Shown here piece after piece: positions 1 through 9,171 of a stretch of 64,000 nucleotides of DNA. The position numbers and the translations under genes were made by a program. Below the pieces are notes generated by a model. It was not told where the DNA came from, made no database searches, and was given only the letters and a program-made list of their open reading frames with translations. The stretch comes from Rhodoligotrophos defluvii. GTDB lineage: Bacteria > Pseudomonadota > Alphaproteobacteria > Rhizobiales > Im1. How positions within the stretch are numbered: the first letter of the stretch is position 1; every line of letters starts with the position of its first letter. The stretch covers positions 62,001 to 126,000 of the forward strand of contig NZ_SZZM01000003.1 in NCBI RefSeq assembly GCF_005281615.1, in the 5' to 3' direction.

Positions 1-903
1 TTCGCGACCCGGCTCGCCGGCAGCAGCGATCTCTACCAGGGCGGCGGCGAGAGCCCGCTCAACAGCGTCAACTTCATCACCAGCCACGACGGCTTCACGC
101 TCAACGACCTCGTGAGCTACGCGCGCAAGCACAACGAGGCGAACGGCGAGGGCAACCGGGATGGCATCGACGCGAATTACAGCGAGAATAACGGCGCGGA
201 AGGCCCGACGGATGACCCCCGCATCGAGGCCATGCGCCTGCGGCAGATCAAGAACCTGCTCGCCACGCTCCTGCTCTCCCGCGGCGTGCCGATGCTGCTC
301 GGCGGCGACGAGTTCCGCCGCACCCAGAGGGGCAACAACAACGCCTACTGCCAGGACAATGCAACCTCCTGGTACGACTGGTCGCTGGCAGAGCGGAACG
401 CGAGTCTCGCGCGCTTCGTCCGGCAGCTGATCGCGTTCCGCAAGGCGCATTCCGTGCTGCGCGCCGAGACCTTCTACACGGACGCGGACGTCGCCTGGTT
501 CGGGGCGAAGGGTAGCATGCCCGACTGGCACGGGCCCGACAACCGGCTGGCCTGCCTTGTCCGCGGCAGCCACGCGACTCTGTGCCTGCTCTTCAACGCC
601 AGCCATGCCCCGTGCGGCTTCCTCCTGCCGGCGCCGCCGATGGAGCCGTGGCGCATCGCCGTCGACACGTCGAAAACGGCGCCTGACGACGCACCGGACC
701 TCGGCGGCGCGCCCAGCATCGATGACGTGCACGAGATCCGCCTTGAGGCCCGAACCACCATGGTCCTTGTGTCCTGGTGGGGGAACGAGCGTTACGGGCG
801 AGCGGTCACACGAAGCGCTGAACACGGGCAAGAAAACAGCAGGCAGGATCAGGAGCTTGATCTCGGAGCTCCGGAGCCGCCGGCGGCAATGAGCGGTGCG
901 TGA
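1..903 (+). CDS. glgX: Glycogen debranching enzyme GlgX, C-terminal part
   Basis: The reading frame is open from base 1, so the 5' end lies outside the window; 300 codons are seen. GlgX-type isoamylases remove alpha-1,6 branches from limit dextrin during glycogen breakdown in the cytoplasm. The visible part carries the family run NFITSHDGFTLNDLVSY (about residues 23-39), KHNEANGEGN, and GGDEFRRTQRGNNNAYCQ with the conserved (W/F)YDW that follows. These belong to the end of the GH13 barrel; the last 130 residues are the beta-sandwich C domain. The C-terminal 40 residues are Gln/Glu rich and low complexity. A second frame (161-430) is only a shadow. The assignment is firm; the role as part of a glycogen/trehalose set with the downstream GH65 gene is inference. 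Confidence 0.93.
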   Translation, partial: FATRLAGSSDLYQGGGESPLNSVNFITSHDGFTLNDLVSYARKHNEANGEGNRDGIDANYSENNGAEGPTDDPRIEAMRLRQIKNLLATLLLSRGVPMLLGGDEFRRTQRGNNNAYCQDNATSWYDWSLAERNASLARFVRQLIAFRKAHSVLRAETFYTDADVAWFGAKGSMPDWHGPDNRLACLVRGSHATLCLLFNASHAPCGFLLPAPPMEPWRIAVDTSKTAPDDAPDLGGAPSIDDVHEIRLEARTTMVLVSWWGNERYGRAVTRSAEHGQENSRQDQELDLGAPEPPAAMSGA

Positions 904-930
904 GACCGTAAGTGACATTTAAGGCATGAG

Positions 931-2376
931 GTGAACATGCGATCTCCTGACGCCGCTCAGATCCGGCACGCGCGATCCGCGGAACCACGACGATCGAAAG
1001 TGGCCGGCGCGGCGCCATTCGCCCTGACCTTTCTCGGCGGCGCCGGCACGGTGACCGGCTCCAAATACCTCCTTGAGATGCCGGACGCGCGCGTGCTCGT
1101 CGATTGCGGTCTCTTCCAGGGCTTCAAGCAACTGCGGCTGCGTAACTGGGCGCCCTTCCCGATCGCCCCGGAGCGCCTCGATGCGGTCGTGCTGACGCAT
1201 GCGCATCTCGACCACAGCGGTTATCTTCCCCTCCTCGTCCGGAACGGCTTCTCGGGACCGATCCTGTCGACGGAAGCAACGCGCGATCTTTGTGCCATCC
1301 TCCTGCCGGACAGCGGCTATCTTCAGGAGAAGGATGCCGAATTCGCCAACCGGCACGGCTTCTCCAAGCATCGCCCGGCGCTACCCCTCTACACGCGCGC
1401 CGATGCGGAGGCCTCGCTCGAGAGGTTTGCCCCTGTGGCTTTCGGGCAGGAGTGCCCGATCGGGCGAAGCCTCACCGTGCGGTTCCTGCCTGCCGGACAT
1501 ATCCTCGGCGCCGCCATCGTCGAGTTCGTGCACGGTTCGACGCGACTGGTATTCTCCGGCGATCTCGGGCGCGCCGACAGCCCCACAATGCTGGATCCAA
1601 CCCCGATTCCCGAGGCCGACTACCTGCTCGTCGAATCCACCTACGGCGATCGCCGGCACGAGCCGCGGGATCCCGAGGACGCGCTAGCGGAGGTGATCAC
1701 GCGGACGGCGGCGCGGGGCGGCACGGTTCTCGTGCCCGCCTTCGCCGTCGGCCGCGCGCAGACGCTGCTCTACCATCTTCAGCGGCTCAAGGCCTCGGGT
1801 CGGATCCCCGACCTGCCCGTCTTCCTCGACAGTCCGATGGCGATAGACGCGAGCGAACTCCTCTGCCGGCATCTCAACGCGCACAAGCTCACCGAGCAGG
1901 AGTGCCGGATCTCTTGCGGTGTGGCGCGCTACGTCCGCGCGGTCGAGGAGTCGAAGGCGCTGAATACAAATCCCGTCCCGAAGGTGATCATCTCGGCGAG
2001 CGGCATGGCGACCGGTGGCCGCGTGCTCCATCACCTGAAGCGGCTGGCCCCTGACCCCCGGAACACCGTTCTGTTCGCCGGCTTCCAGGCGGGCGGCACG
2101 CGCGGCGCGGCTCTGGTGGCCGGCGCCGAGCGCGTGAAGATCCATGGCGAATACTTCCCGGTGCGGGCCGAGATCGACAATCTCTCGATGCTCTCGGCGC
2201 ATGCCGATTCCGACGAGATCCTCGGCTGGCTCCGCAACTTCGAACGGCCGCCCGCGCTGACATTCATCACCCACGGCGAGCCCGTCGGCTCCGACGTCCT
2301 GCGCCACCGAATCGAGGAAGAACTCGGTTGGAACTGCCGGATCCCCGAGCATGGCGAGACGGTGGCGCTGCCGTGA
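931..2376 (+). CDS. MBL-fold RNA/DNA hydrolase with Zn-dependent RNA-specificity domain
   Basis: A 481-residue protein of the metallo-beta-lactamase, beta-CASP (CPSF/YSH1-like) group. The Zn site HAHLDHSG is near residue 90, followed by beta-CASP and the RMMBL C-terminal domain (PVRAEIDNLSMLSAHAD and THGEP). Related proteins are RNA exo/endonucleases, but many bacterial copies have no known substrate. GTG at 931 and ATG at 937 are both usable starts. It overlaps the next gene by 4 bases (GTGA at 2373-2376), so translation is probably coupled. In several alphaproteobacteria this family is found with thymidine-phosphorylase-like and PRPP-synthetase-like genes, as here. Fold certain, substrate unknown. 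Confidence 0.9.
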   Translation: MNMRSPDAAQIRHARSAEPRRSKVAGAAPFALTFLGGAGTVTGSKYLLEMPDARVLVDCGLFQGFKQLRLRNWAPFPIAPERLDAVVLTHAHLDHSGYLPLLVRNGFSGPILSTEATRDLCAILLPDSGYLQEKDAEFANRHGFSKHRPALPLYTRADAEASLERFAPVAFGQECPIGRSLTVRFLPAGHILGAAIVEFVHGSTRLVFSGDLGRADSPTMLDPTPIPEADYLLVESTYGDRRHEPRDPEDALAEVITRTAARGGTVLVPAFAVGRAQTLLYHLQRLKASGRIPDLPVFLDSPMAIDASELLCRHLNAHKLTEQECRISCGVARYVRAVEESKALNTNPVPKVIISASGMATGGRVLHHLKRLAPDPRNTVLFAGFQAGGTRGAALVAGAERVKIHGEYFPVRAEIDNLSMLSAHADSDEILGWLRNFERPPALTFITHGEPVGSDVLRHRIEEELGWNCRIPEHGETVALP

Positions 2377-3917
2377 CGCAAAACCCCACGCACCTCGCCT
2401 CCATGCCAGTTGGCCGTCAGCCTAACCGGCTGCGCGCACGCCGTCTCGGTGTCGACACGCAGCACGAGATGGTCGTGTTTATGCGTCAGGACTGCCCAGT
2501 CTGCCGCTCGGAAGGTTTTGCGGCGCATGCCCGTGTCCGCTTGAGCCGCGGCGAGCAGTCGATCATAGCGACGCTCTACCATGTGACGGATGGTCTACTG
2601 GAAGTCGACGAGGCCGGTCTCTCCGAGTCGGCCTGGGTGCAGCTGGGCGCGACCGACGGCGACGAGATCGCCGCAAGTCACCCGCAACCGCTGGATTCGC
2701 TGAGCCGGGTGCGAGGGAAAATCTACGGCGATCGCCTCAGCGCGGCGGCGCTGCGCAATATCCTCCGGGACATTGTCGGCGGCCGCTACGACGACATCCA
2801 TCTCGCTTCCTTCCTCACCGCCTGCGCGGCGCGTTCGCTGGACCGCGTCGAGATGATCGGGCTTACCCGGGCGATGGTGGACGCCGGTGACCGGCTGTCG
2901 TGGCCCGTGCGTCCGGTGGCTGACAAGCACTCCGTGGGTGGGCTTCCCGGCAACCGCACGACGCCGATCGTTGTGGCGATCGCAGCGGCGTGCGGCCTGA
3001 CGATGCCGAAGACTTCCTCGCGCGCGATCACGTCGCCGGCCGGAACCGCGGACGCCATGGAGACGCTGGCGCCGGTGAATCTCGACATCGCAGCGATGCG
3101 GCGGGTCGTGGAGCGGGAGAGCGGTTGCGTCGTGTGGGGTGGTGCGGTGCAGCTCAGCCCGGCCGACGACACGCTGATCCGGGTCGAACGGGCGCTCGAC
3201 CTCGACAGCGAGGGACAACTTGTCGCCTCCGTCCTCTCCAAAAAGATCGCGGCCGGCTCGACCCACGTCGTGCTCGATATCCCGGTAGGACCGACGGCGA
3301 AGGTCCGCAGCGACGAGGCGGCCGCGGCGCTCTCGCGCCATCTGATGGATGTCGCAGAGGCATTCGGAATAGTGGTCGAGGTGGTCGCGAGCGATGGCAG
3401 CCAGCCGGTCGGGCGCGGCATCGGTCCGGCGCTGGAGGCCGTGGACGTCCTGGCCGTGCTCCAGGGCGCGCCGGGGGCTCCAGCCGACCTACGCACCCGG
3501 GCGGTTGCGCTTGCCGGCCGCCTGCTCGAAATGACGGGAACGGCGCCGCGCGGGGCCGGCGTCGCTGCGGCAGCGCAAGCGCTGACCGAAGGGATCGCCT
3601 GGGCGAAGTTCCAGCGGATCTGCGAGGCGCAGGGCGGTCTGCGGCAGCCCCCCGTGGCCCCGCACCATCACCCCGTACTTGCAGACCGTGCCGGCCGCGT
3701 GTCGAGGATCGATAACCGCCGGCTCGCCAGGGTCGCGAAGCTCGCGGGGGCGCCAGATGCGAAGGCAGCCGGCCTAGAGCTGCATACGCGGCTCGGCGCC
3801 GCGATCGATCGCGGCGGGCCTCTGTTCACGGTCCACGCGGAAACGCCGGGCGAGCTCGCTTATGCCTTGGAGTTTGTCTCCGCGAACCGCGATGTCGTGG
3901 AGGTGGTAGAGAAATGA
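2373..3917 (+). CDS. Thymidine/AMP phosphorylase family protein
   Basis: About 514 residues if started at the GTG that overlaps the upstream stop (GTGA); an in-frame extension to 2328 lies wholly inside the upstream gene and is unlikely. It has the pyrimidine-nucleoside-phosphorylase fold: the phosphate-binding run DKHSVGGLPGNRTTPI, then PKTSSRAITSPAGTADAMETL, with an N-terminal beta-barrel extension typical of the archaeal-type AMP phosphorylase (DeoA) subfamily rather than the 440-residue bacterial DeoA. Such enzymes release a base from a nucleoside or nucleotide using phosphate, giving ribose-1-phosphate or ribose-1,5-bisphosphate. The PRPP-synthetase-like gene follows with an ATGA overlap, consistent with ribose-phosphate salvage. 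Substrate not decidable from sequence. Confidence 0.88.
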   Translation: MTQNPTHLASMPVGRQPNRLRARRLGVDTQHEMVVFMRQDCPVCRSEGFAAHARVRLSRGEQSIIATLYHVTDGLLEVDEAGLSESAWVQLGATDGDEIAASHPQPLDSLSRVRGKIYGDRLSAAALRNILRDIVGGRYDDIHLASFLTACAARSLDRVEMIGLTRAMVDAGDRLSWPVRPVADKHSVGGLPGNRTTPIVVAIAAACGLTMPKTSSRAITSPAGTADAMETLAPVNLDIAAMRRVVERESGCVVWGGAVQLSPADDTLIRVERALDLDSEGQLVASVLSKKIAAGSTHVVLDIPVGPTAKVRSDEAAAALSRHLMDVAEAFGIVVEVVASDGSQPVGRGIGPALEAVDVLAVLQGAPGAPADLRTRAVALAGRLLEMTGTAPRGAGVAAAAQALTEGIAWAKFQRICEAQGGLRQPPVAPHHHPVLADRAGRVSRIDNRRLARVAKLAGAPDAKAAGLELHTRLGAAIDRGGPLFTVHAETPGELAYALEFVSANRDVVEVVEK

Positions 3918-4804
3918 GCGATCCCGTGCTGATCCCGCTCGCGGCGGATGATCGACTCGCGAAGGGGCTGGCCGAGACACTGGGCGCGGACCTCGGCCGG
4001 GTGGAGATCCGTAGCTTTCCCGACGGGGAGACGTATCTCCGGTACGAGACACCGGTCGCCCACCGGTCGGTGTGTCTGCTGCGTACGCTGGATCGGCCCG
4101 ACAGCAAGATCCTTCCAGTCCTGTTCGCGGCCGCGGCCGCACGCGATGCAGGGGCCGAACGAGTGGGTCTCATTGCACCGTACCTCGCCTATATGCGTCA
4201 GGACCGCCGGTTCAGGCCGGGCGAGGCGGTCACGGCCACCGACTTTGCGAAGATCCTGTCCGCGCAGATCGACTGGCTGGTGACAGTCGACCCGCATCTG
4301 CATCGGCACGCCGACCTTTCCGAACTCTACTCAGTGCCAGCCATAGCGGTGCACGCGGCGCCGCTGATGTCCACCTGGATCGGCCGTGAGGTCGAGCGGC
4401 CTCTTCTGATCGGGCCCGACAGCGAGAGCGCGCAATGGGTGGGCGTCGCTGCCCGAGAGGCGGACCTGCCGCACGTGGTATTGCGAAAAATCCGCCACGG
4501 CGACCGCACGGTCGAGATCTCGGTGCCTGAGATCGAGCGTTGGCAGGGTCGAACTCCCGTCTTGATCGACGATATCGTCTCGACAGCGCGCACGATGATC
4601 GAGACCGTGCGGCATCTCCAGCGCACAGGCATGCCGGCGCCGGTCTGCATTGCCGTTCATGGAATTTTTGCGGGCGATGCCTACCGCGAACTGTTAGCCG
4701 CCGGCGCGGCGAGGGTCGTGACCTGCAACACGGTGCCGCACGAGACAAATGCCATCGACGTTACCGGTCTCCTGGCGGATGGTGTCCGCGCCGCCCTCAC
4801 GTGA
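3914..4804 (+). CDS. Ribose-phosphate pyrophosphokinase-like protein
   Basis: A 296-residue PRPP-synthetase homologue of the phosphoribosyltransferase fold. It keeps the RSFPDGETYLR strand, the PYLAYMRQDRRF ATP-binding run, VDPHLHRH, and the PRPP loop VLIDDIVSTARTMI. It is slightly shorter than housekeeping PrsA (about 310-315 residues) and lacks the usual family signature context, so it is likely a second, specialised copy that works with the phosphorylase upstream on ribose phosphates. The ATG overlaps the stop of the upstream gene by 4 bases. A perfect inverted repeat follows the stop codon, so it is probably the last gene of the operon. Confidence 0.88.
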   Translation: MSDPVLIPLAADDRLAKGLAETLGADLGRVEIRSFPDGETYLRYETPVAHRSVCLLRTLDRPDSKILPVLFAAAAARDAGAERVGLIAPYLAYMRQDRRFRPGEAVTATDFAKILSAQIDWLVTVDPHLHRHADLSELYSVPAIAVHAAPLMSTWIGREVERPLLIGPDSESAQWVGVAAREADLPHVVLRKIRHGDRTVEISVPEIERWQGRTPVLIDDIVSTARTMIETVRHLQRTGMPAPVCIAVHGIFAGDAYRELLAAGAARVVTCNTVPHETNAIDVTGLLADGVRAALT

Positions 4805-4823
4805 CGCGGGTTGGGTACCCGCG
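4805..4823. terminator. Inverted repeat right after the stop codon; possible terminator
   Basis: Directly after the TGA, arms of 7 bases (CGCGGGT at 4805-4811 and ACCCGCG at 4817-4823) enclose a 5-base loop. There is no T-tract, so if it acts as a terminator it is not a classic intrinsic one. The rest of the 312-base gap up to 5116 shows no gene and no further clear signal. Confidence 0.4.
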
Positions 4824-5116
4824 ATAAGCCCGCCGGCGGCCGGCGAGTCCGCAACCCACCCGCTGCGGCCAATGATCGCCCGGCATCGCTGCTTTGACCG
4901 AGGAAACAACCAGCGGCTCAGGCCATGCAAGGACCGGGTTGTTGATGGTCGATCGAGTGGCGTCGGCTCATAGTTGCATGCCGTCGCTTCGGGACGACGC
5001 TACGCTCGGGATGTTCAACAGCGCGTGCCGCAGGGTTCGCTACGAAGGGCGGTCCAGAGGGCATGATGCGCTACACTCTTCTCTCCTGGCAGCAGGTGGG
5101 CGCTGGATGAAATGTC

Positions 5117-8100
5117 ATGAAAGATAGCGCCGCTCAGGGAAAGGGATCCGATGGCGTCGTCCTGACGCGCAGACGATTCGCGACCGTCCTGTTCGATCTC
5201 GATGGCGTGGTGACCGATACGGCCCGGGTCCATGCTGCCGCATGGACCCAAGTGTTCGATGCGTTCCTTCAAGAGCGAGCCCAGGAGGACACCGTCCCGT
5301 TCGTGCCCTTCACTCGTGCGGACTATCAAGCCTACGTCGACGGCCGGCCGCGTCTCGAAGCGATCCGGGCCTTCCTCCCCGCGCGAAATCTGTCCTTACC
5401 GGAGGGCGATCCGTCCGATGGGCCGGACCGGGATACGGTGCACGGGCTCGGCGCGCGCAAGAATCGGCTCTTCCTTGATCACATTCGGGCTCACGGAGTG
5501 GACGTCTATCCCTCGACGGTGGCGCTGATCCGGCGCCTGCGGGCGCTCGGCTTCAAAGTCGGGCTGGTGACGGCGAGTCGGAATTGCGCCGAGATCGTCG
5601 GCGCCGCCAGGCTCGAGTCGCTGTTCGATGCAACAGTGGACGGAAACGTCCAAGCAGCGCTTTCGCTGCGCGGCAAGCCGGCACCCGACGCCTTCCTCGA
5701 AGCGGCGCGCCGGCTCAGGACAGCCCCGGCGCGAACCGTCGTAATAGAGGACGCAACCGCCGGGGTCGCGGCTGGCCGCGCCGGCAAGTTCGGCTTGGTC
5801 ATCGGCGTCGACCGTTCCGGCCAAGCCGAGGCGCTCCGGGCGCACGGTGCCCATGTTGTCGTAGCCGACCTTTCGGAGGTCGAGTTGCGGCCGGACAGAC
5901 CGACGGCACCGCGTGCGCGCGCTCCCCGGGCCGAGCCGGACGTGCATCGGCTGGACCCCTTCATAAGCCAGCCCGGGATGGAGCGGCGTCATGCCGGCGC
6001 TCTGGCCGAAACCGACCCATGGGTATTTGCCTACGACGGGTTCGATCCTGCCGTCGAGGGACGGCGCGAAACGCTCTCTGCCCTCGGCAACGGCTATTTC
6101 GTTACCCGAGGGGCCGCGGCCGAAGCGGCCGCCGATGACATTCACTATCCCGGCACCTATCTCGCCGGCGGCTACAACCGGCTGACAACGGCGATTGCCG
6201 GCCGGATGGTGGAGCACGAGGATTTGGTCAATCTGCCGAACTGGCTGCCTCTGACGTTCCGTGCTGACGACGATGACTGGTTCGACCTGCGCCACGTCGA
6301 GATCCTGGGCTATCGGCAGGCACTCGACCTGCGACGTGGATTGTACGAGCGTAACATCCGCATTCGCGATCCGAAGGGACGGCGCACCCGCGTCTTCGAA
6401 CGGCGCTTCGTCCATGTGCAAGAGAAGCATCTCGCCGGTCAGCACGTCGCAATCACTGCCGAGAACTGGTCGGGACGACTCACCGTCCGTGCCTTCCTGG
6501 ACGGCAGAGTCAAGAATGCGGGCGTACAGCGGTACCGCCCCTTCAACGGCGCACACTTGATGGTGCGTGACACAGCTGCGCCGGATCCCGAGATCATCCT
6601 CCTCGATGCGGAAACGACGCAGTCGCAACTGCGGATCACGGAGGCCGCGCGCATCCGCCTTGCCGTCAACGGACAGGTCCGTCCGTTCGACCGGCACGCA
6701 ATTGTAGAGCCTACCCATGTCGGCCAGGAGCTCGCTCTCGATCTCGCCCCCGGTGATCGCGCCGAGTTGGAGAAGATCGTAGCCCTCTACACCTCGCGCG
6801 ACCGCGCCGTTGCGGACAGCCGGACGGAGGCGCGCGCCGCCGTTTCCCGCGCCGGCGGATTCGAGGAGCTCCTCGCAAGCCATGCCCTCGCCTGGGCCCA
6901 TCTGTGGCGGCGCTGCGATATGGATGTCGTCGAGCTCCACGCCGATCCGCTCCACCGCGCGCACTTGACCGTCCGTCTCCACATTTTTCACCTTTTGCAG
7001 ACCGTCTCGCGGCACACGATGGAGCTCGATGCCGGTGTTCCGGCTCGCGGCTGGCATGGTGAGGGCTACCGCGGTCATATCTTCTGGGACGAACTCTTCA
7101 TCTTTCCGTTCCTCAGTCTGCGCATACCGGTCCTGACGCGGTCCCTCCTCCTCTACCGCTACCGTCGCCTGCCAGAGGCCCGCTGGGCAGCGCGCGCGGC
7201 CGGGTACCGCGGCGCGATGTTTCCTTGGCAGAGCGGCAGCAACGGACGGGAAGAGACCGATGTGGCGTACCTCAATCCCCGGTCCGGCAACTGGATTCGG
7301 GACGATACGCACCTGCAAAGGCATGTCGGCGCCGCAATCGCCTACAACGTGTGGCGCTATCACCAGGCAACTGGCGACTCCGAGTTCCTCTATAGCTACG
7401 GGGCGGAACTACTCTTCGAGATTGCCCGCTTCTGGGCGAGCATCGCCCGGTGGAACGAGGCCCGCAGTCGCTACGACATCTGCGATGTCATGGGGCCGGA
7501 CGAGTTCCACGACCGCTATCCGGGCCGCGATGTGCCGGGTTTGGACAACAACGCCTACACGAACGTCATGGCGGCGTGGTGCCTTGCCCGCGCGCTCGAC
7601 CTGTTCGACCTGCTCCCCGTCGAGCGATGCCGCGACCTTTGCGAGACTCTGGATATCGAACGGGATGAAATCGCTCATTGGGAGGATGTGAGCCGCAAGC
7701 TTTACCTGCCTTTTCACAGTGACGGCATCCTTAGCCAGTTCGAAGGCTACGAGGGACTCGAGGAATTCGATTGGGCGGCCTACCGGCGCCGCTATGGCAA
7801 CATCATGCGGCTCGACCTGATCCTTGAGGCGGAGGGCGATTCGCCCAACCGTTACAAGCTTTCGAAGCAGGCCGATGTCCTCATGTTGTTCTACTTGTTT
7901 TCCGCCGAGGAATTGGCCGAACTCTTCGGGCGCCTTGGCTACGCCTTCGAGAGCGCGATAATTCCCCAGACGATCGACTACTATCTCCGGCGCACCTCGC
8001 ACGGCTCGACTTTGAGTAGCATCGTTCACGCTTGGGTGCTCGCGCGATCCCTGCGGCGCCAGTCCTGGAACCTGTTTACGGAAGCGTTGCGAAGCGACAT

Positions 8101-8452
8101 CGACGACATTCAGGGCGGCAGCACGCCCGAAGGCATCCATCTGGGTGCCATGGCCGGAACCATCGATCTTCTACAGCGCTGCTACACCGGCTTGGAATTA
8201 CGCGGCGACAAGCTTCGCTTCCACCCAGTGCTTCCCGAAGAGCTCAGCCGCCTTTCCTTCCAGCTGCGCTACCGCAAGCACTCGCTGTCGGTCGACCTGA
8301 CCGCGACCACACTCAAGATTGCGAGCGATCCCAGCGGCGCCGAGGCGATTTCGGTCGCCGTCGGTCGGCGGACCGTCGTTCTGCAACCGGGCACGTCGGA
8401 GGTTTTCCAATTGTCGGAGGCAAGGCGTCCGACGGGTTCCTCCGATGGGTGA
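5117..8452 (+). CDS. HAD beta-phosphoglucomutase fused to GH65 disaccharide phosphorylase
   Basis: A 1111-residue two-enzyme fusion. Residues about 15-250 are a HAD-superfamily beta-phosphoglucomutase: FDLDGVVTDTARVHAAAW, KPAPDAFLEAA and VIEDATAGVAAG. Residues about 290-1095 are a GH65 phosphorylase: N-terminal beta-sandwich with LGNGYFVTRG, the barrel with WHGEGYRGHIFWDELF, and the general acid in DVMGPDEFH. GH65 enzymes split maltose, trehalose, kojibiose or nigerose with inorganic phosphate to beta-glucose-1-phosphate, which the HAD half would turn into glucose-6-phosphate. Such fusions are known in other bacteria. The sugar cannot be told from sequence. The ATG has only a weak ribosome-binding site. 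Context with GlgX suggests use of storage sugar. Confidence 0.9.
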   Translation: MKDSAAQGKGSDGVVLTRRRFATVLFDLDGVVTDTARVHAAAWTQVFDAFLQERAQEDTVPFVPFTRADYQAYVDGRPRLEAIRAFLPARNLSLPEGDPSDGPDRDTVHGLGARKNRLFLDHIRAHGVDVYPSTVALIRRLRALGFKVGLVTASRNCAEIVGAARLESLFDATVDGNVQAALSLRGKPAPDAFLEAARRLRTAPARTVVIEDATAGVAAGRAGKFGLVIGVDRSGQAEALRAHGAHVVVADLSEVELRPDRPTAPRARAPRAEPDVHRLDPFISQPGMERRHAGALAETDPWVFAYDGFDPAVEGRRETLSALGNGYFVTRGAAAEAAADDIHYPGTYLAGGYNRLTTAIAGRMVEHEDLVNLPNWLPLTFRADDDDWFDLRHVEILGYRQALDLRRGLYERNIRIRDPKGRRTRVFERRFVHVQEKHLAGQHVAITAENWSGRLTVRAFLDGRVKNAGVQRYRPFNGAHLMVRDTAAPDPEIILLDAETTQSQLRITEAARIRLAVNGQVRPFDRHAIVEPTHVGQELALDLAPGDRAELEKIVALYTSRDRAVADSRTEARAAVSRAGGFEELLASHALAWAHLWRRCDMDVVELHADPLHRAHLTVRLHIFHLLQTVSRHTMELDAGVPARGWHGEGYRGHIFWDELFIFPFLSLRIPVLTRSLLLYRYRRLPEARWAARAAGYRGAMFPWQSGSNGREETDVAYLNPRSGNWIRDDTHLQRHVGAAIAYNVWRYHQATGDSEFLYSYGAELLFEIARFWASIARWNEARSRYDICDVMGPDEFHDRYPGRDVPGLDNNAYTNVMAAWCLARALDLFDLLPVERCRDLCETLDIERDEIAHWEDVSRKLYLPFHSDGILSQFEGYEGLEEFDWAAYRRRYGNIMRLDLILEAEGDSPNRYKLSKQADVLMLFYLFSAEELAELFGRLGYAFESAIIPQTIDYYLRRTSHGSTLSSIVHAWVLARSLRRQSWNLFTEALRSDIDDIQGGSTPEGIHLGAMAGTIDLLQRCYTGLELRGDKLRFHPVLPEELSRLSFQLRYRKHSLSVDLTATTLKIASDPSGAEAISVAVGRRTVVLQPGTSEVFQLSEARRPTGSSDG

Positions 8453-8889
8453 CACCGCTAAGCGTATGCCCACCGGCTTTGGCCGCCTTCGAACATCGGC
8501 GCTTAATCTCGCCTCCTGGCGTCCTGGCGGAGACCGGCACGCCACTGAGCACGCCCATGTGAAGTAGTCGCCCAGGTGAATGGCGGCAGTTGCTGCATCG
8601 GCGTCGCGGCGATTGGCGCAGATGCAGTTGTCGGTCATTCCGTAGCAGGCCTTGCGGTGCTCGGAAAGGTCTGCGATTCTATGTGCCTGAGCGCCAATTC
8701 GCTCAGGGGGCTTTGCAACCCCACGCACGTTCGGCCTATGGCCGGACGACGGCACTATGTCCAGGGCTCCGGCCTAAAGGTGCTGTGCCCTTGCGTGCGA
8801 GGGTTGCAAACGTCCGGCCGCCAGGCTCCGGACGGCGACCCCGAGAAGAGAAAGTGAGTTGCACGCCGAGAGCGCGAGCGAGTGCCGAA
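8453..8889. other. Intergenic stretch rich in complementary arms; possible structured RNA at 8686-8834
   Basis: No convincing gene lies here. From 8686 a chain of perfect or near-perfect stems is seen. An 8-bp hairpin is formed by 8686-8693 with 8700-8707. A 10-bp closing stem is formed by 8712-8721 with 8801-8810, continued by 8724-8728 with 8795-8799. Inside it are an 8-bp hairpin (8729-8736 with 8740-8747, one G-T pair) and a 5-bp stem (8751-8755 with 8785-8789). A 7-bp hairpin follows (8811-8817 with 8828-8834). This resembles a three-way junction flanked by hairpins, just before the DUF2285 gene. GC-rich DNA makes chance stems common, so function is unproven. Confidence 0.35.
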
Positions 8890-9156
8890 ATGTCGAAGCA
8901 AACAGATGACGCGACGATCGCCGATGAAGCGCCGTGGTCGAATGAGCTGACTTCATATGATGAAGCGCACCTTCTGACGTATCTGCGGCTGCTGGATGCA
9001 AGCTCTGAGGGAGCCAGTACAGACGAGATGGCCAAGATTATTCTTGGGATCGACCCAGCGACGGAACCTGAACGAGCTGAGAGAGCCGTTGCTAGTCATC
9101 TGCGGCGGGCGCGGTGGATGACCGAGGCTGGCTACCAGCACCTCCTGCAGCATTGA
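8890..9156 (+). CDS. Short acidic DUF2285 protein, QseM-type antiactivator
   Basis: An 88-residue protein made of little more than one DUF2285 domain: SYDEAHLLTYLRLLDA near residue 22 and HLRRARWMTEAGYQHLL at the end. DUF2285 is a helix-turn-helix variant. In Mesorhizobium ICEMlSymR7A the small, negatively charged DUF2285 protein QseM binds and blocks the activator FseA. This protein is likewise acidic (about 16 Asp/Glu against about 8 Lys/Arg by my count) and its neighbour on the opposite strand is an FseA-type gene, 15 bases away in convergent orientation. The ATG at 8890 lacks a strong ribosome-binding site. Family certain; antiactivator role inferred from size, charge and context. Confidence 0.75.
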   Translation: MSKQTDDATIADEAPWSNELTSYDEAHLLTYLRLLDASSEGASTDEMAKIILGIDPATEPERAERAVASHLRRARWMTEAGYQHLLQH

Positions 9157-9171
9157 CGAGACCGCGAGCGA

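Noticed and set aside
5396-7363. Long open frame on the minus strand opposite the HAD-GH65 gene
   Set aside because: High third-position GC makes stop codons rare in this frame; the translation has no family motif, whereas the plus strand has full catalytic motifs.
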